Part shown: positions 37,892 through 50,878 of the stretch, in pieces | Position numbering within the stretch: position 1 is the first letter of the stretch | How the letters are laid out: each line of letters opens with the position of its first letter | From: Artocarpus heterophyllus | Lineage: Eukaryota > Streptophyta > Magnoliopsida > Rosales > Moraceae | Direction: 5' to 3' | NCBI GenBank assembly: GCA_025403435.1 | Contig: CM046350.1 | Span: 6,545,512 to 6,609,511, forward strand | DNA: 64,000 bases | Made by a program: the position numbers and the translations under genes | Notes under the pieces: generated by a model | Databases searched by the model: none | The model's input: the letters and a program-made list of their open reading frames with translations, nothing else | Told to the model about the DNA's origin: nothing

Positions 37892-39859
37892 TGTAACGCC
37901 CCTATATGGAGGTTAACAGTTTTTAATGAGATAAAATAAAAATAAATAATAAAAGTAAAACCTTAAAAATAAAATTTGCCCGGGACTTAAATGAAAACTC
38001 TCAACTCAAAAATAAAAATATAAACGATAAATAAACCACAGTTTTAAATGTAGCACCTTAAATTTAATAAAATAAACTGTTGTCATCATCATTTTAACCC
38101 TCAACACATTGTAATACTGTCACAGAAAGTAACAATTGATGCTTACATTATCATGAAGAACATTCTCAACGATTGAAGCAGTCCCAATGTAATATAGTTA
38201 CATCACTTCCTCAACTATATTTCTCGTAGCCACCTCACACTTAGTGAGTCCTGAAAAGATATAAACATAAGGGAATGAGCAACACTATGCTCAGTAGAGA
38301 AAGCCATTACTCACCTTTATCATTACCACATTAAAATCTGCATGGTTAGTAAGTCACATCATATTCCAGATTATGAGGTTTATTATGATCACATCTTATG
38401 GATACCGTAGTTAATCATTACCAAGTGTCATAATTACACATTTATACAAATATTAACAATCATCATTGTTTCTAGGTATCCATGTTAAATTGAGTATCAC
38501 TCAACTCATCGAAACCCAAATGGGCGCACTTGATCACCCTATAAACATTCCAAGGGTGTTCCGGTGAGGGGACATCAAGCCCCGAGTCCTCACCAAATCG
38601 ATTCCTGTACAGTGTGTTCTGGGACTTTCAACCCAAGGAAGCGTCATCGCCTTCCCCCTATTTTACCTTTTAGGGTATTCATGCCCAAGGACGTAACCGT
38701 CGCCCTCTTCATGTCTCACAATTTCTCTATATTGAATCATTATCAATAGAGTTAGTTTTCCTAACCATGCTTCTCAATTTATAACATGTGTCAATTCATT
38801 ATGTTCCTCGCCGTACAATACAAGACGAGTCCATGTCATAGTTTCATATGTGATAATCATATAATATCAGTTCAACATAGATATATATATATTGCGGCAA
38901 AACAATCAATTTTAATTCTATAAAAACCTCACAAAAGATGAGTAATAGAATCCCTACCTTTTAAGCTTATCAACAGTCTCTTAATCCTGGAATCAATTAA
39001 CGTTAGCTCCATACTCCATTGATCCTAAGGCGTGCATAAGGACAATTAAAACTAAAGCACAACATACAACTACATTCATAAAATTTATTTTAATTTAATC
39101 TTAGAATTTCAAGAAATAACCACTGCCCATAGAGGTATTATAAAGTTTAACAATATAAATTTTCTGTCTAGGGCATATACACTTAGACTTCATACATATG
39201 CTCCAAAATAGCAACAAACATATACTTAGGTTTAAGAACGCAAATTTGAATAATCCTTTAGTATAAAAGAAAATTTATAAATGAAAGACTAAATTTGTTC
39301 ATAAGATTCTAACCTCGGATTATGGTTAGTTGGAAGCTTGAAATGGCTTCAAAACAGGTTCCTTTAGTTCGGTATGACTGAAATTCTTGCTCAAATGGAG
39401 GTGATGGTGGCTGATTTTTATGGCTGCCTTGAAGAAGTTCTCTAAGTATTTTGCTTCAGCAAAGAAATGAGAAGAAGAGTGTGGGAACCGTGGAAGAGAA
39501 AGGAAGAAAAGATGAAGTCTTTGAAAAGAAGTGATAGAAACAATTATAGAGGAGACATGTTGAAGCATGTCACGGAGGAAATAAAGAAAATGAGGGTCAA
39601 GAGTAGTTGGAAAAGATATCCTTATGTCTCATCTAAAGACTTTAACACACATAATGCCAATATGACATTTTTGAGATTTATTAGAAGTTCTAAGGCTTTT
39701 TAGTAATCATACTAAATAAATATAGGAGAATTTTAAAAAATTTAAAAATAGATAAAAATAAATATTATAAAATAAATTTAAATGAAGCAATTTTTTTTTT
39801 ATACATTAAAAATTAATTTAATTACCTCAATACCCGTTAGGAGAATAACGGGTGTCACA
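37892..39859 (-). repeat. 5' LTR of the retrotransposon (1,968 bp)
   Basis: A copy of 31674-33640 with one extra T (run near 39790). It should contain the promoter of the cargo transcript; a (TA)n TATA-like run near 38880-38892 is the only candidate seen. Confidence 0.93.
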
Positions 39860-39864
39860 GAGAA
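39860..39864. other. Right copy of 5-bp target-site duplication (GAGAA)
   Basis: Directly follows the terminal CA of the right LTR and is identical to 31669-31673. Confidence 0.88.
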
Positions 39865-40001
39865 GAAGGGTCACGTTATCTTCCTTCTGAGGATTGCATT
39901 GCCACATATTCTAGGGCATAGCCTTATATGGCACCCATATCCGAAATACAGGCCATGGCGACCCAACTCAACCAGTCGTGTGTATATATATATATATATA
40001 T

Positions 40002-40086
40002 ATGGATAAGACAATTCATAAAATATTACCATCATACATACGTATATATATGTATGATGCAATATTTTTTGAATTGCCTTATCCAT
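40002..40086. repeat. Near-perfect 85-bp foldback (hairpin)
   Basis: The left arm from ATGGATAAGACAATTCA and the right arm ending TTGAATTGCCTTATCCAT pair over about 40 bases with roughly four mismatches/bulges, around a short TA-rich loop. It could be a tiny foldback MITE or an old miRNA-like precursor; the sequence alone does not decide. Confidence 0.7.
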
Positions 40087-40425
40087 GCTATGATTGTGAA
40101 GGCTCGTAGTTGTTACTTTTTCACAAGTAATTAAGCTACCAACATAGAAGATATGGGAGAGGATTTAACTAGCTAGAATGAACTAGAGTATGCATTTGCA
40201 ACAACCAATTATTCCCAATTAATGAGATTGACATATCACATATGTAGGGATTTTGAGTGAATTGCTTCAAACAACGTCATGTTCTTTTGCCTTTTGTTGG
40301 TGTAGATATATAAAACGTATACAACTATATTGTTGTTGTATATACGTGCATGCATGGGTGTATATACGACTAAGTATCCTTAGAATGCTTCGCTTGTTTA
40401 CAATGAGGCTCGATTTTTTTCCCCA

Positions 40426-40427
<2 letters not shown>

Positions 40428-40458
<31 letters not shown>
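40428..40458. repeat. (TA)n microsatellite
   Basis: Uninterrupted TA run. Shorter TA runs of the same kind lie near 39981-40003, 41811-41830, 42575-42593 and 43159-43178. Confidence 0.9.
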
Positions 40459-40463
<5 letters not shown>

Positions 40464-43400
40464 TAATTCAACTCACGTCTTTTAAACTTAAACTTCACCT
40501 AACTTTGTTTTAGGGTATGTAGAAGAGAGTTAAACTTCTAGAGTTTGAATCACACACTACAGCATGTGAGAGCTTTATATTATTTGCGATTGAAATTAAT
40601 TTACCTTCTGTTGAGCATCTCGGTTGGAACCGACCAACAAACAGTACAGAACTCTTAGCAGTTACAACAAAAGGCAAAAAAGTACTATGGGGTAAAACTC
40701 TTACAGACTATAGTTTTAAAATCAATATTTTTAGTCCCAATCACTCTCCCAAACACCCTGTTAGAGTTTCAATTACTCTCTTAAACACCCATTTAATACC
40801 GTTTGATCAATTGTTATCGAGAGTATGCGGTTATGATTAAATAGGTACAAGTTGATTTATATGCCGATTTGATCCTAGTGGTATTTGTCACTGGCCTATG
40901 TCAATTTGCTCCGACAAAATACACAGCTAGCTTATGTCTTTCTTCTCGGCTACAATGACCTGTTTGATTAGCATTTACATATGGATGTGCATGCAACAAC
41001 AATTATTAACGTTGAATATAGCAAGAAGATGAGGATGACACGTAAGCAAATGTTGGTGGGACCATGGACCCACTTAGCGAGGGTGTGGCCCATCGAAAGT
41101 AGTAGTGGACCATGGAGTTGTTATAGACTGGATTACACCGAAGCACTTTTGATTTTGAATGGAGTTTTGTGGATTACTATGACACGAGGAAAGCTTCATT
41201 TTCGTAGTATGGATGAGTTTGCCCGTTGACACACTCACTCACACATAGACATATAGCATATATATCCTACTTTGAGGATAGATTTGTGGTCAACAATCAA
41301 CAAAATTTGAGCATTGAATTTCGTGTGGGTCCCATCTTACGAATCCACGACTACAGGGGAAATAAGTGTGAATTTGAAAGTGTGTTTGGGCATGGAATTT
41401 CCTGAGTGACCTTTTCAAGTAGTAGGGCCATTTGATTTATAGAACCTGAAGAACAACCACACAAAAAAAAAAAGAGAATAAAATATATTTAATGGTGTAT
41501 CATAAGAATCATTGATCTTAGCCATACCCATTTAAGGTGAATGGTATTTAGAAATTGTCGAGTCTCATGGTAATTCAAAAGATTATAACTATAACACTAT
41601 CTCGCCTCGTATAAATGTAGACCATTTGATTTAAATCGTATGGTCATGATGGATGGTCTTATAGAACCCTATTGTTATTCCACCATAAAGAGAAGAAAAG
41701 AAAAGCATTAATGGACCCTACCGTGAGAGATACATTCATATTCGAAGGCACTTTAAAATTTGACCATTTGTTAAAAAAAAAAGTAAAACACGTGGCTTTT
41801 TTTCTTTCAAATATATATATATATATATATGTATTTTTTGAAATGCACAAAACAAGTATAGTTAGTTGGTAGGTATAATACTCGCTAGACATTGATCCAA
41901 AATGAAAGGTCGTTTTTATAAGTGAGGAAATTAAAGCAAACGCGAAAAAACTTTTAATTTTAGAGGTCCGAATTGTTAGGTATTTGCTCACTTAATTAAA
42001 TAAACTCATGAGCCTACAACAAGCTATATTCCAAAATCAGTTGAACACAAAAGCCACAATTATATTACTCTAAAATGGAAAAAAGGTTTTTCAAGTTTTA
42101 AGCACTCTTCACCCATATACGACACCTTAATTCTTTAAAACATGCAAAGTACAAATTGTCGTTCAGTTTCTCAAGAGCAACGCTTGCTTAGTTGCACACG
42201 AACCTCATGACCTTTGCCTATCCCCATGCACTATCTGCAGTAAATATATGTCATGTTATACAAACATGGATAACAACGTACATGATTAACATTTGGATCA
42301 CCAAAAGGATTTGGGAAATATATATACATATATATATATATAAAAATATAAAGGAACGACATGTAAATATTTATATAAAAAAATGGAGTTATTAAAATCG
42401 ATTCTTCCGTGGCAAGTTAGAAAAAGTGTCGGTCTTATCTTTTTCTTCGGCTCTAAATCTGATATATATATATATTTGTGCATGAACTTTGCTGGGATAA
42501 TGTGGGGCTTTAATCAAAAGCAGCCAATTAATTAACATCTAAAAGAGGAAGGATGGCCTGTCAAACAACGGCCAATATATATATATATATATATTTTTTA
42601 CGTTTAAAATATTTTTAAATATTTCTCTCTAATGCTGTAAAAGAATCTCTTTTTTTCTGTTTTTTTGTTTGTCGTTTTTTCATTTTTCTTTTCAGTGTTT
42701 TGGCATATTGGTTTGTACAGTTTGAACATATGCAATCCAAATACTGATTGGGAATCAACTTTTTGGTTCCTTATCATGAATCGTCAGAATATTTGCAATA
42801 TAATAATACACTTACCCATCCTCATTTCTCACGCAACTTGATTGTATAATTGGAGTGTCACTACATTGATGTTGACACATTATGATTTTTTTAAAATCAT
42901 ATTCTCAAATTTTCCATACTGAAAAAAGGATAATCGTTTCTCTTTGTCTTACTTATCTAGCACATAAGCACCATATTTCAAGTTCTGGTAAATTTCAGTT
43001 CGACCAAATTAGTTACTGCATTAATTATATGTAGATCTAACCAATTCTCCATATATCTCTCCTTCTCTCTTCTTTTTCTCTCCTTTCTTGGTCAAGATGG
43101 GTCCAAATCCATCTTCTACACAATATGTTGTTTTATAATTGTCAATGTCACAACCATTATATATATATATATATATATGTAATATGACCTATATGAGCTC
43201 AACTACTAAAAGAACCCCGCAAGAAAAAGGCCTAAGATTTGAGAGTGTTGGGAACACATTAGAACTTAAAAAGAATGTCTGACAAACTCAGCTCTAACTA
43301 TCATTTTTATCTCAAACAGTATAAAACTCTTATACTATAGTATTTTCAATTTTAACTCTCAGTCTTAACTCACTTTTTTAAAGTGAAAAAAGTAAGTAGA

Positions 43401-43681
43401 AACTGAGAGTTAGAATTGAATACTCTATTAAAGTTGAAAATTAAATATTGTAGTAATTAAAACTTGATTCTCAAACACTCTAGTAGTTAACCCACTGACT
43501 ACACCATGGAGCAAAGGAGCTCCAACCACATGTGAAAAAGTCTTGGACTAACTAATTTGGTCCGGTCACATCTTACAAGTTTTATATATACTTCTTATCT
43601 TTTAATTAGGTAAAAAAAAAGTACCCTTTTTCATTAACTAGCTATTTTCTTTTCCTTCGACTCAACTTCTTAACTCTTTAA

Positions 43682-43832
43682 TAGGGCGTTTGATTAGTGG
43701 TGGAAACCGTTTTTATTGTAGCATATGAGAGCTTTACACTGTAGCAATTTTTTTTTTTTATTTTAACATGTGAGAACTTTACACTATTTATAATTGAATT
43801 TATGGTTCACACTACCCTTAGCCAAATACCCT
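43682..43832. mobile_element. Tourist-like MITE, eroded copy
   Basis: Starts TAGGGCGTTTGATTAGTGGTGG, ends GCCAAATACCCT, and carries two core blocks (ATGAGAGCTTTACACT, GTGAGAACTTTACACT). The target duplication is not clear. Confidence 0.6.
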
Positions 43833-46056
43833 CGCCTCAACAATATGTAATAATTGAACTGTTCAAGGAAGACTCAATTAAAGCTTACTGTCAAATGAAC
43901 TTTTTTTCCCCCTCAAACAGATTGTAAAATTGTGCTATTCTCAAAGTGGAAATTGATCTTAGCGGTCACTCAAATGGCTGGTGCTGAGTTCAGATCAAGC
44001 AAACGTCTTAAAAGAATAGTGTAACAGACCTTTTAAATGTTTGTTGCAAAGAATCTGAACCTACCACTCTAATATTTATGAATGATCACGTCTAACGACT
44101 CTTGACAATACCATCTCTCGCTTTCATGCAATAAATGAGGGTTATCTGCGCTTCCTTGTACTCACCATAGATTGTTAGTGATGCCCAAATCTAGAAGATA
44201 AAAAGGGATTGGCCTTGTCATCCTATAAGCCATTTTTGTTTCACTTATATAAATAAATATATATGTTTTGTTGCGTAAATATAATTCATAGTTTCAAAAT
44301 TTTTTTATTATTTTATATTTATTTTCTGCTTTAAAAAGGCGTTCTTTAAATTTAAATACACTACAATTTCAACCCTCTTCTTGTAATTTTTTAGGGGGAA
44401 AAAGACCAAGAAAAGGGACCAAAATTCCCTTAAATAATTACTGAAAATTTTTTAAAACATTTTAAAGATATTTGATATTTTTTTTACCTTTTTTTATCCA
44501 AAAAATTCGGAATGGGTGAAATTGAAACATTATTTATAAATTCAAAGAATTTTATTTTATACTACTTTAATAAACATAAAGGAAGAAATTGAAAATATGG
44601 AATTTGTGGATCTGGGCTTTTGAAAATGATCCACTTCTGCCATGAAAGTATAGGAAAGGGCCTTGATGATGAGTCAAGACTTATTGAGATATTTATCCCT
44701 ACTATCACGTTATTGGATAGTAGATTAATTTTTATCGGTTATAAAAAAACCTTTTATATTATATGTCATTTACAAGAATCAATACAAGAGTAAAATTATA
44801 AAAAAAATAACTTGTGATATTTTTCAAAGAGTTTTTTTTCCATGTAGCATATTTCAATCTACAAACCAAAAAGGTAGTATATTTGTAAAACTCTCAAATT
44901 TATCGTCCTATTCTTGTTCTCTAACCTCACTATTTTTTTTTTTTTAGTGGCCCTCACTAGTTTTTCAACACATCATTCTAATTTAACGACTTAAACACAT
45001 AAATAAAACTTAAATATTAAAAGTAATTAAATAATTTACTTAGGTGTCAAAATTTAATTTGAGGACAGCTAAGGGGACAGGAAGATGGAATAGCATATGA
45101 TGATTTCTTTGTGATCTATAAAGCTTCTGGGCTCATGTCGGAGAGAGAAGAGAAAGAAACAACGAGAATGCAAGTGAAACATAAAACAAAATGTAAATTG
45201 CTCAAACATTACCCAAATTACTTAAAAGGTGACAATTGAGTCCCTTTTCTTTTTTTAGCTGAAACGACCTCAACATTAAAAACACAGTACAAAAGAACCA
45301 ATTTGACTGACGTCCATCTATTTTCTCATTTTGTCGATCACGTGCCTATCACGTGAACCTTTTTCAAGGGCAATTTAGTAATATTATATGCATGCACAAC
45401 TTCTTTTTTTCCCTTTTTTTTGAGAGAGAGGACGCAGGGGAAAGGGGGTGAGAATTGTCATAAAAAAAAAAAAAAGAAGGATTGGGAATAAATAAAAGTA
45501 GGATTTTTTTGCCTCCCTCCAATTTGAGTTGTTGGGGACGAACCCTCTTCCTCCGATCACATGAACCAAATCAAAAAACAAACATTACTTGTTCAAAGGC
45601 TACGCCACATGCAAAGGAATTAAAAAGACTAAAAGATAGATTAGATAAACGATTAACAAGGATCCCATGTTTATGGTCATATCCCTTGTGTTATAATGTA
45701 TCAAAAAAAAAAAAAAAAGACGAGAACTATCACTCATAAGCATAGGTGAATTGCTAAAACACATACGAAAAGGAGAATTACAGTCATCAGTGCCTTCCCA
45801 AATTTTTTCACTAAACACAAGTTACACAACAGCACATTTAAACTATCGTCCATACACACATGGAAACTTGGTGTGTACTTCAGAACCACCGAGACATTGC
45901 TCATCCACGGTGGATAATAACTTAGGATACAAAAATAGTACCGAGTATGGGATCCATAATCCGAATCTCAGATTCCAAAATCTGTGGTCAATCTCACAAC
46001 TCACGACTAAGCTCTTTATGCCTATAAGTTATTAAGTATGATTCCAAATTTGAAAG

Positions 46057-49000
46057 CTAAGAATTATGTTTGCAAACCAAGCGCCTTAGACACCCTGGCA
46101 TCGGGAACTGAGTTGTAAGAGCTTCAACTCTGGCCCTCAGATCCAAAACTCGGTCTGCTAAAGGAAAATCAGGAGTCGTTACAAACTTCATGAAGTCTTG
46201 GAGCTTTGAACCCGAAACTGATCGTTTGGCATCACAGGTTATTTCAACACCCTCATGAATGAAGTCTGCGATTGCAACGAATTCTCTCTCTGTGAATCCT
46301 CTAGTTGTCATTGCTGGTGATCCAATGCGAATGCCACCCGGCACCAGGGCGCTCTTATCGCCTTTGTATTCAACATAAGCAGGCGTAAGATCAAGATGAA
46401 GAGTGTGAAAAGCCAAACATAAAACAGAAACAAAATACTAAACACTATGGGGAGTTCAAGGAAAATGAAGGATAGTATCAACCAAGGTAGACTCACCAGG
46501 TACTGAATTCTTGTTGAGGGTGATAGATGCCATGTCAAGAATTTTCTCCACCCGAGCTCCGTCAATACCCTGTTAAACAAAGGAGAGGTTGAATTAATAT
46601 TCAAATAATAGAGGATGAAGGCGATGCGACAGCGGGATTTTTTGCATGCTATAAAAAAAGGTTTTACATCTCGAAGCACCCTAAAGAAAATATCATAACT
46701 GCAGGAAAATGTTCATACTGTACTACAAGTTCTTCTATAAGAAGCAAGTACCGGCACTACAAATTGCAAAAAAGAGAGAGAAAGCAAAAACTAACCAAAG
46801 GCCTAAGATCGACAAGAACTAAGTGGTTATCACTTCCACCAGAAACTAGTTTGTAGCCCAGTTCCATTAATCGACCAGCAAGCGCTCTACAATTAGAGAC
46901 CACCTGCATGAAAGATAAACCATACAAATTTAGGGCACAACCCTGGACCATGGTCAAATAAGGAAAGGAATTGTGTTACCTTATTCTGGTAAGCTTTAAA
47001 TTCGGGTGCTTGCGCATACTTCAAGCAAACTGCAAGTCCCCCAATAGTGTGATTATGAGGACCACCCTGCATTCACAACCATATTAGTTTACCATATACA
47101 TGTCCTTAGAAAAATTAAAAAAAAAAAGGGTGTTTCATACCTAACCATAGAAGATACTAACCTGAAGGCCTGGAAATACAGCATTGTTAATGGCAGACTC
47201 TAAGTCAACCCCAAGAACAGGGTCTTTCCTGAAGAAAATCATCCCGCCTCTTGGACCTCTTAAAGACTGAGGAGAAAGTCCAACATTGTCAGCACATTTA
47301 GGTCTATATAACCATGAGGAAAATATATATGTTGCAGCTGAGTACACGTTAATGTAAGAAAATGAAAATAATTTGCACATACAAAGAACCATTAGAACTT
47401 AGAAGAAAATTGTTCCCTAAAGATGTAATTACATAAAATCAAATGATACAAAACCATACACCTTAACCAAAGTGGAACTTTGTTTTCCAAAACAAAGTAG
47501 AGCACATATTCATTTCCAGGTATACCTTGTGTGTTGTTGTTGTCACAATATCGCAATACTCAAAAGGATCTGCAACCACGGAAGCTGCTACAAGGCCACT
47601 AATGTGAGCCATATCCATCATCAAGAAAGCACCAACAGAATCTGCAATCTGCCAAACAACGAAAGACATAACTAGTTACTTTTTATAAGAGAGCAAAAGT
47701 TTGCAGAAACAAAGAACAAGTGTTATTTTAGTAGGTGCAACCCAATAGAAATCTAACCTTCCTCATTCGAGGATAGTCAAAATCACGAGGATAAGCACTA
47801 GCACCGGCAATAATGAGTTTTGGTCGAAAGAGAGTGGCAGTTTTCTCAAGCATGTCATAATCAACCAGGCCTGTTTCAAATTTTAAGCACAATCAAGAAA
47901 AGTTAAACTTGCCACCAAACCAATTCGTTAATTATTCTACTCTTTAGAAATATACCAAGGAGATCACCATAATTTTTGGTAGAAGTATAACGAAACAAGC
48001 ACCTGTAGATTCGTCAAGTCGATAAGGCATGGACTCGAAATAAATTGATGTGCCCGAAACTCGTCTTTTAGGTGTCATGAATCCATGTGACAAGTGTCCT
48101 CCATGAGGCAAGTCCAATCCCTAAATGACATACTCAAATTATAAAAATCATGCATTCATTTCAAAGATCACAAATGGTAACAAGAAGCTAAACCAAAGTC
48201 AAAAGAACAACTCACCATTATTCGGTCGTGTGGGTTAAGAATTGCCGTGTATACCTCAAAATTAGCAGGAGAACCAGACAAGGGCTGAACATTAACACCC
48301 CATTTCTTTGCATCCAAGTGAAACGCATCTAACGCCCTCTTTTGGCATAGAATCTCAAGCTCATCAATGTACTCATTGCCTCCGTAGTACCTGGCATGTA
48401 AAATATTCACATAATTATCACCAAAACTAAGTGTAACATCATCCTATCCCCCCACACTTCTCCCTTAAAATTAAAGAGAAAGGCCACTTATATTTAAAGG
48501 ACTAAATTCCACATTGATCATTAAACCTTCACAAAACTCTTTGTTTAGGCCCCATATGTCAAAACTTTATTACGACTAGCAGGAAGAACTTTAATCAAGA
48601 TTCAAGAGTAATCCTAGGTCTCCCAATTCTTTAACCACATTTTACTACCAAATGACACAGTCGTTAAGTTGTCAATTTTCTATTGGCAAGATAAAGCATT
48701 TCATAAATTTATATTACAACATCCAACTATCAAAAGTGACATCTAATTTACAACCTCAGTTGGTAATTTGCAATTAGTACACCCAGCATTATTCGTATTC
48801 TATGGAGTCCTATAAATTAAAGCAGACTTCTACAGCAATTCAAATACCATCCTCAGAATTAATCCGCAAAAAAATATGTTATCTTCAGTCCTTTGCAAAA
48901 ACTGATCCTAATATATCTTTTACTCAATACAACAATGACAGATAAATCCTCTACAGTCATACCTTCCCAAAGTCATTGTTACATACCATCCACTTCCACA

Positions 49001-49575
49001 TGTTATAAGTATGACCAGTCCTTCCTCAAGACTTAAGACTCTGTCTATAATATATGCATTTAAATTTTGTTGGGGGTTTGTCAGAAGTGGGTTTTACTTT
49101 TACCTTTTACCGGGCAATCCTTCAGAATACTTGTTGGTGAGGCAGGAGCCAACAGTCTCCATAACCGCACGATAAGTAAAGTTTTCGGAAGCAATAAGCT
49201 CAAGGCTTTTGAACTGCCGCTCCTTCTCCTTATCGACAATCGCACGCACCTCAGGATCAGCCTCGCTTAGTCCATAGTCCACAAATCCTATCACAAAATT
49301 AACAACACCAAACAACTCAAGCCTAATTCCCAAGTACCACACATATACAAAACAACAGAAGAAGAGGAAAAGTTACCATTAATGGAGACGGAAGAGGGTG
49401 GTCGTCCTGTGAGCAAGCTGCTACTGGCTTCAACATGAGAAGCTTTGATGGGTTTGAAAGAGGCAGTTTGGATTTGAAAGTAGTTGTGGGGAAAAGGGGT
49501 TGCCTTGCTGTTCCAAAGGGGCAGTTGGAGTGTTCCCGTGACTGCAAAAGCAGAAGCTCCACCGCAAGCCTGCAT
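46057..49575 (-). CDS. SHM3-like: Serine hydroxymethyltransferase, plastid type (SHM3-like)
   Basis: PLP enzyme that interconverts serine and glycine while loading or unloading the one-carbon unit on tetrahydrofolate. There are 11 exons: 49377-49575, 49104-49287, 48216-48390, 48003-48120, 47758-47870, 47526-47648, 47162-47266, 46980-47066, 46796-46903, 46497-46569 and 46057-46361. All are GT-AG with consistent phases, giving 529 aa, the length I recall for Arabidopsis SHM3. Residues 1-66 are Ser/Thr/Pro-rich with few acids, as in a chloroplast transit peptide, and start MQAC as in SHM3. Family blocks include [32 protein letters not shown] and [14 protein letters not shown]. The PLP lysine is Lys304 at the end of exon 6 (VTTTTHK), followed by SLRGPRGG in exon 7. 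No lesion is seen. It is the only one-carbon gene in the window. Confidence 0.95.
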
Positions 49576-50095
49576 ATTAACGGCAACGCAGGAAAGAGAG
49601 AAAGAGAATGGCGCGCAGGTCGAGGAGAGGCGCGAGAAAGAGGAGAGATTGACTGGTTAGGGGCTTGGGATTTTGCGATTCAGAAGGGGTTTTCTTCTTT
49701 TTCTTTTCTTTCCCAAGAATTTAAAAAGGCTTTAGGCCTCTTTTTCTTTTTTTTCTTGTTTGAAGATTAGGGTATAATCTGGAAAAAGCACATTGAAGCC
49801 AAAGTTAACAGTTGAAGCCAAAGAACAAATATAACTGATATACGATAGAATAAAGAAAAGAGACTGAAATGAAAATTCTACTTAAAGAAGAAGAAGAAGG
49901 AGAAGAAGAACCCTAACCTGGAAATTAAGTGAAGTAGAGAAAGCGCACGGATTAAGGACAGCGAGGAACGATGACTGACGCAGCAGCTGCTCTGTTCGTG
50001 AGCGGGGAGAGAGAGAGAGAGAATCAGACAGCGAGGGAAATGCGATTGAGAGGAAGAGAGAGGAAATTAGGGCTTCAGAGGTCTTAGGGTTGTTT
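49576..50095 (-). promoter_or_regulatory. 5' leader (probably with an intron) and promoter of the SHMT gene
   Basis: On the minus strand CCAG/GTTAGGG at 49918/49917 is a plausible donor and CTAACCAG at about 49660-49653 a plausible acceptor, so the 5' UTR may contain an intron. A GA run (50006-50022; CT in the sense direction) lies near the expected transcription start. No TATA box is evident. Confidence 0.4.
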
Positions 50096-50509
50096 AGTAA
50101 ATGAATTTAAATTAGTGATTTAATTTGAGTTAGTGTGATTTAAATTAAAATTTAAGTTAGCGATTTAAATTTTTATTCGAATTAATGTTTGGATGTGCAT
50201 TTAAGTTTTAAGCTGAGTATGAAATAAAATTGAAATTTGTGTTTAGGGAGGTAGTGAAGATAGTTTTTGATTTATTAATAAATCTAATAAAATTTTAATG
50301 TTAATAGTCTTAAAAAATATACAATATAGATATTAATTTATTCCTCTCTTCATTATAAACATAGTAAAAATAGAATCATGTCAATTGGATATCAAATGAA
50401 TAAGTTATGATTTGTTTTCTTAAATACAAGTGAGAGGATTTTAGTTTTTATTGTAACAAAATTATATGAGTATCAAAAGTTTAAAATGAATGAGAACTTT
50501 GAAAACTTA

Positions 50510-50629
50510 TGGCCTATTTGGTTGGATATTCAAATCACTGTTTGAATTATTTTGCTATAGTATTTTCTCTCACAAAAATTTAAATCTTCATTCAAATACT
50601 CTACTTAAATACTCAAACCAAACGAGCCC
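50510..50629. mobile_element. Second Tourist-like MITE family, inverted copy
   Basis: A 120-bp element starts TGGCCTATTTGG, ends CCAAACGAGCCC, and has TTA at 50507-50509 and 50630-50632. It is the reverse-orientation partner of the copy at 26625-26732. Confidence 0.7.
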
Positions 50630-50878
50630 TTAGATTCTTGACGCTCAAATTATTCAGATTTTAGGGAAACAAACGCGTATCCAAAGTATTCTTGATACTC
50701 GAATCCAAATTTAAGTCATTGAGTTTAAAAAATGCATGAAACAAACATACCTTAGAGTTTTAAAGAAAATTTAAGAGTTTTTTACATAATCCTAACACAA
50801 ATACAAAAAATCTTGAGAAAAAAAATACAAAGGCAAAAAAATTCAAAAATTTAAACGAAAATTGGGTTGTGTGGCCTT

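Larger units (their letters stand above)
31674..39859 (-). mobile_element. Intact, young, non-autonomous LTR retrotransposon (LARD-like) carrying two cargo frames
   Basis: An 8,186-bp element on the minus strand: 5' LTR 37892-39859, primer-binding site 37865-37884, two open frames (35879-36400 and 34596-35285), polypurine tract about 33641-33655, and 3' LTR 31674-33640. GAGAA is duplicated on both sides. The LTRs appear identical except for one extra T in a T run. The internal region is only 4,251 bp and lacks recognisable gag, protease, reverse transcriptase, RNase H or integrase, so movement must have been helped by another element. The GAGGACGAAATTT word before the polypurine tract is the signature also seen in the gypsy relic at 9836, which suggests a Ty3/gypsy helper. 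Confidence 0.9.
39865..46056. other. Gene-free stretch between the retrotransposon and the SHMT gene
   Basis: No gene supported. It contains the hairpin at 40002-40086, several (TA)n microsatellites, eroded MITE copies (about 40505-40760 and 43255-43480), the MITE at 43682-43832 and the 3' flank of the SHMT gene (about 45.7-46.05 kb). The 82-codon frame at 40981-41229 resembles no family known to me. Confidence 0.6.

Noticed and set aside
32346..39703. Small open frames repeated in both LTRs (61, 80 and 78 codons)
   Set aside because: They are identical because the LTRs are identical, resemble no protein family, and overlap each other on both strands.
31674..39859. Element read on the plus strand
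   Set aside because: Primer site and polypurine tract are both in minus orientation, and both cargo frames are on the minus strand.
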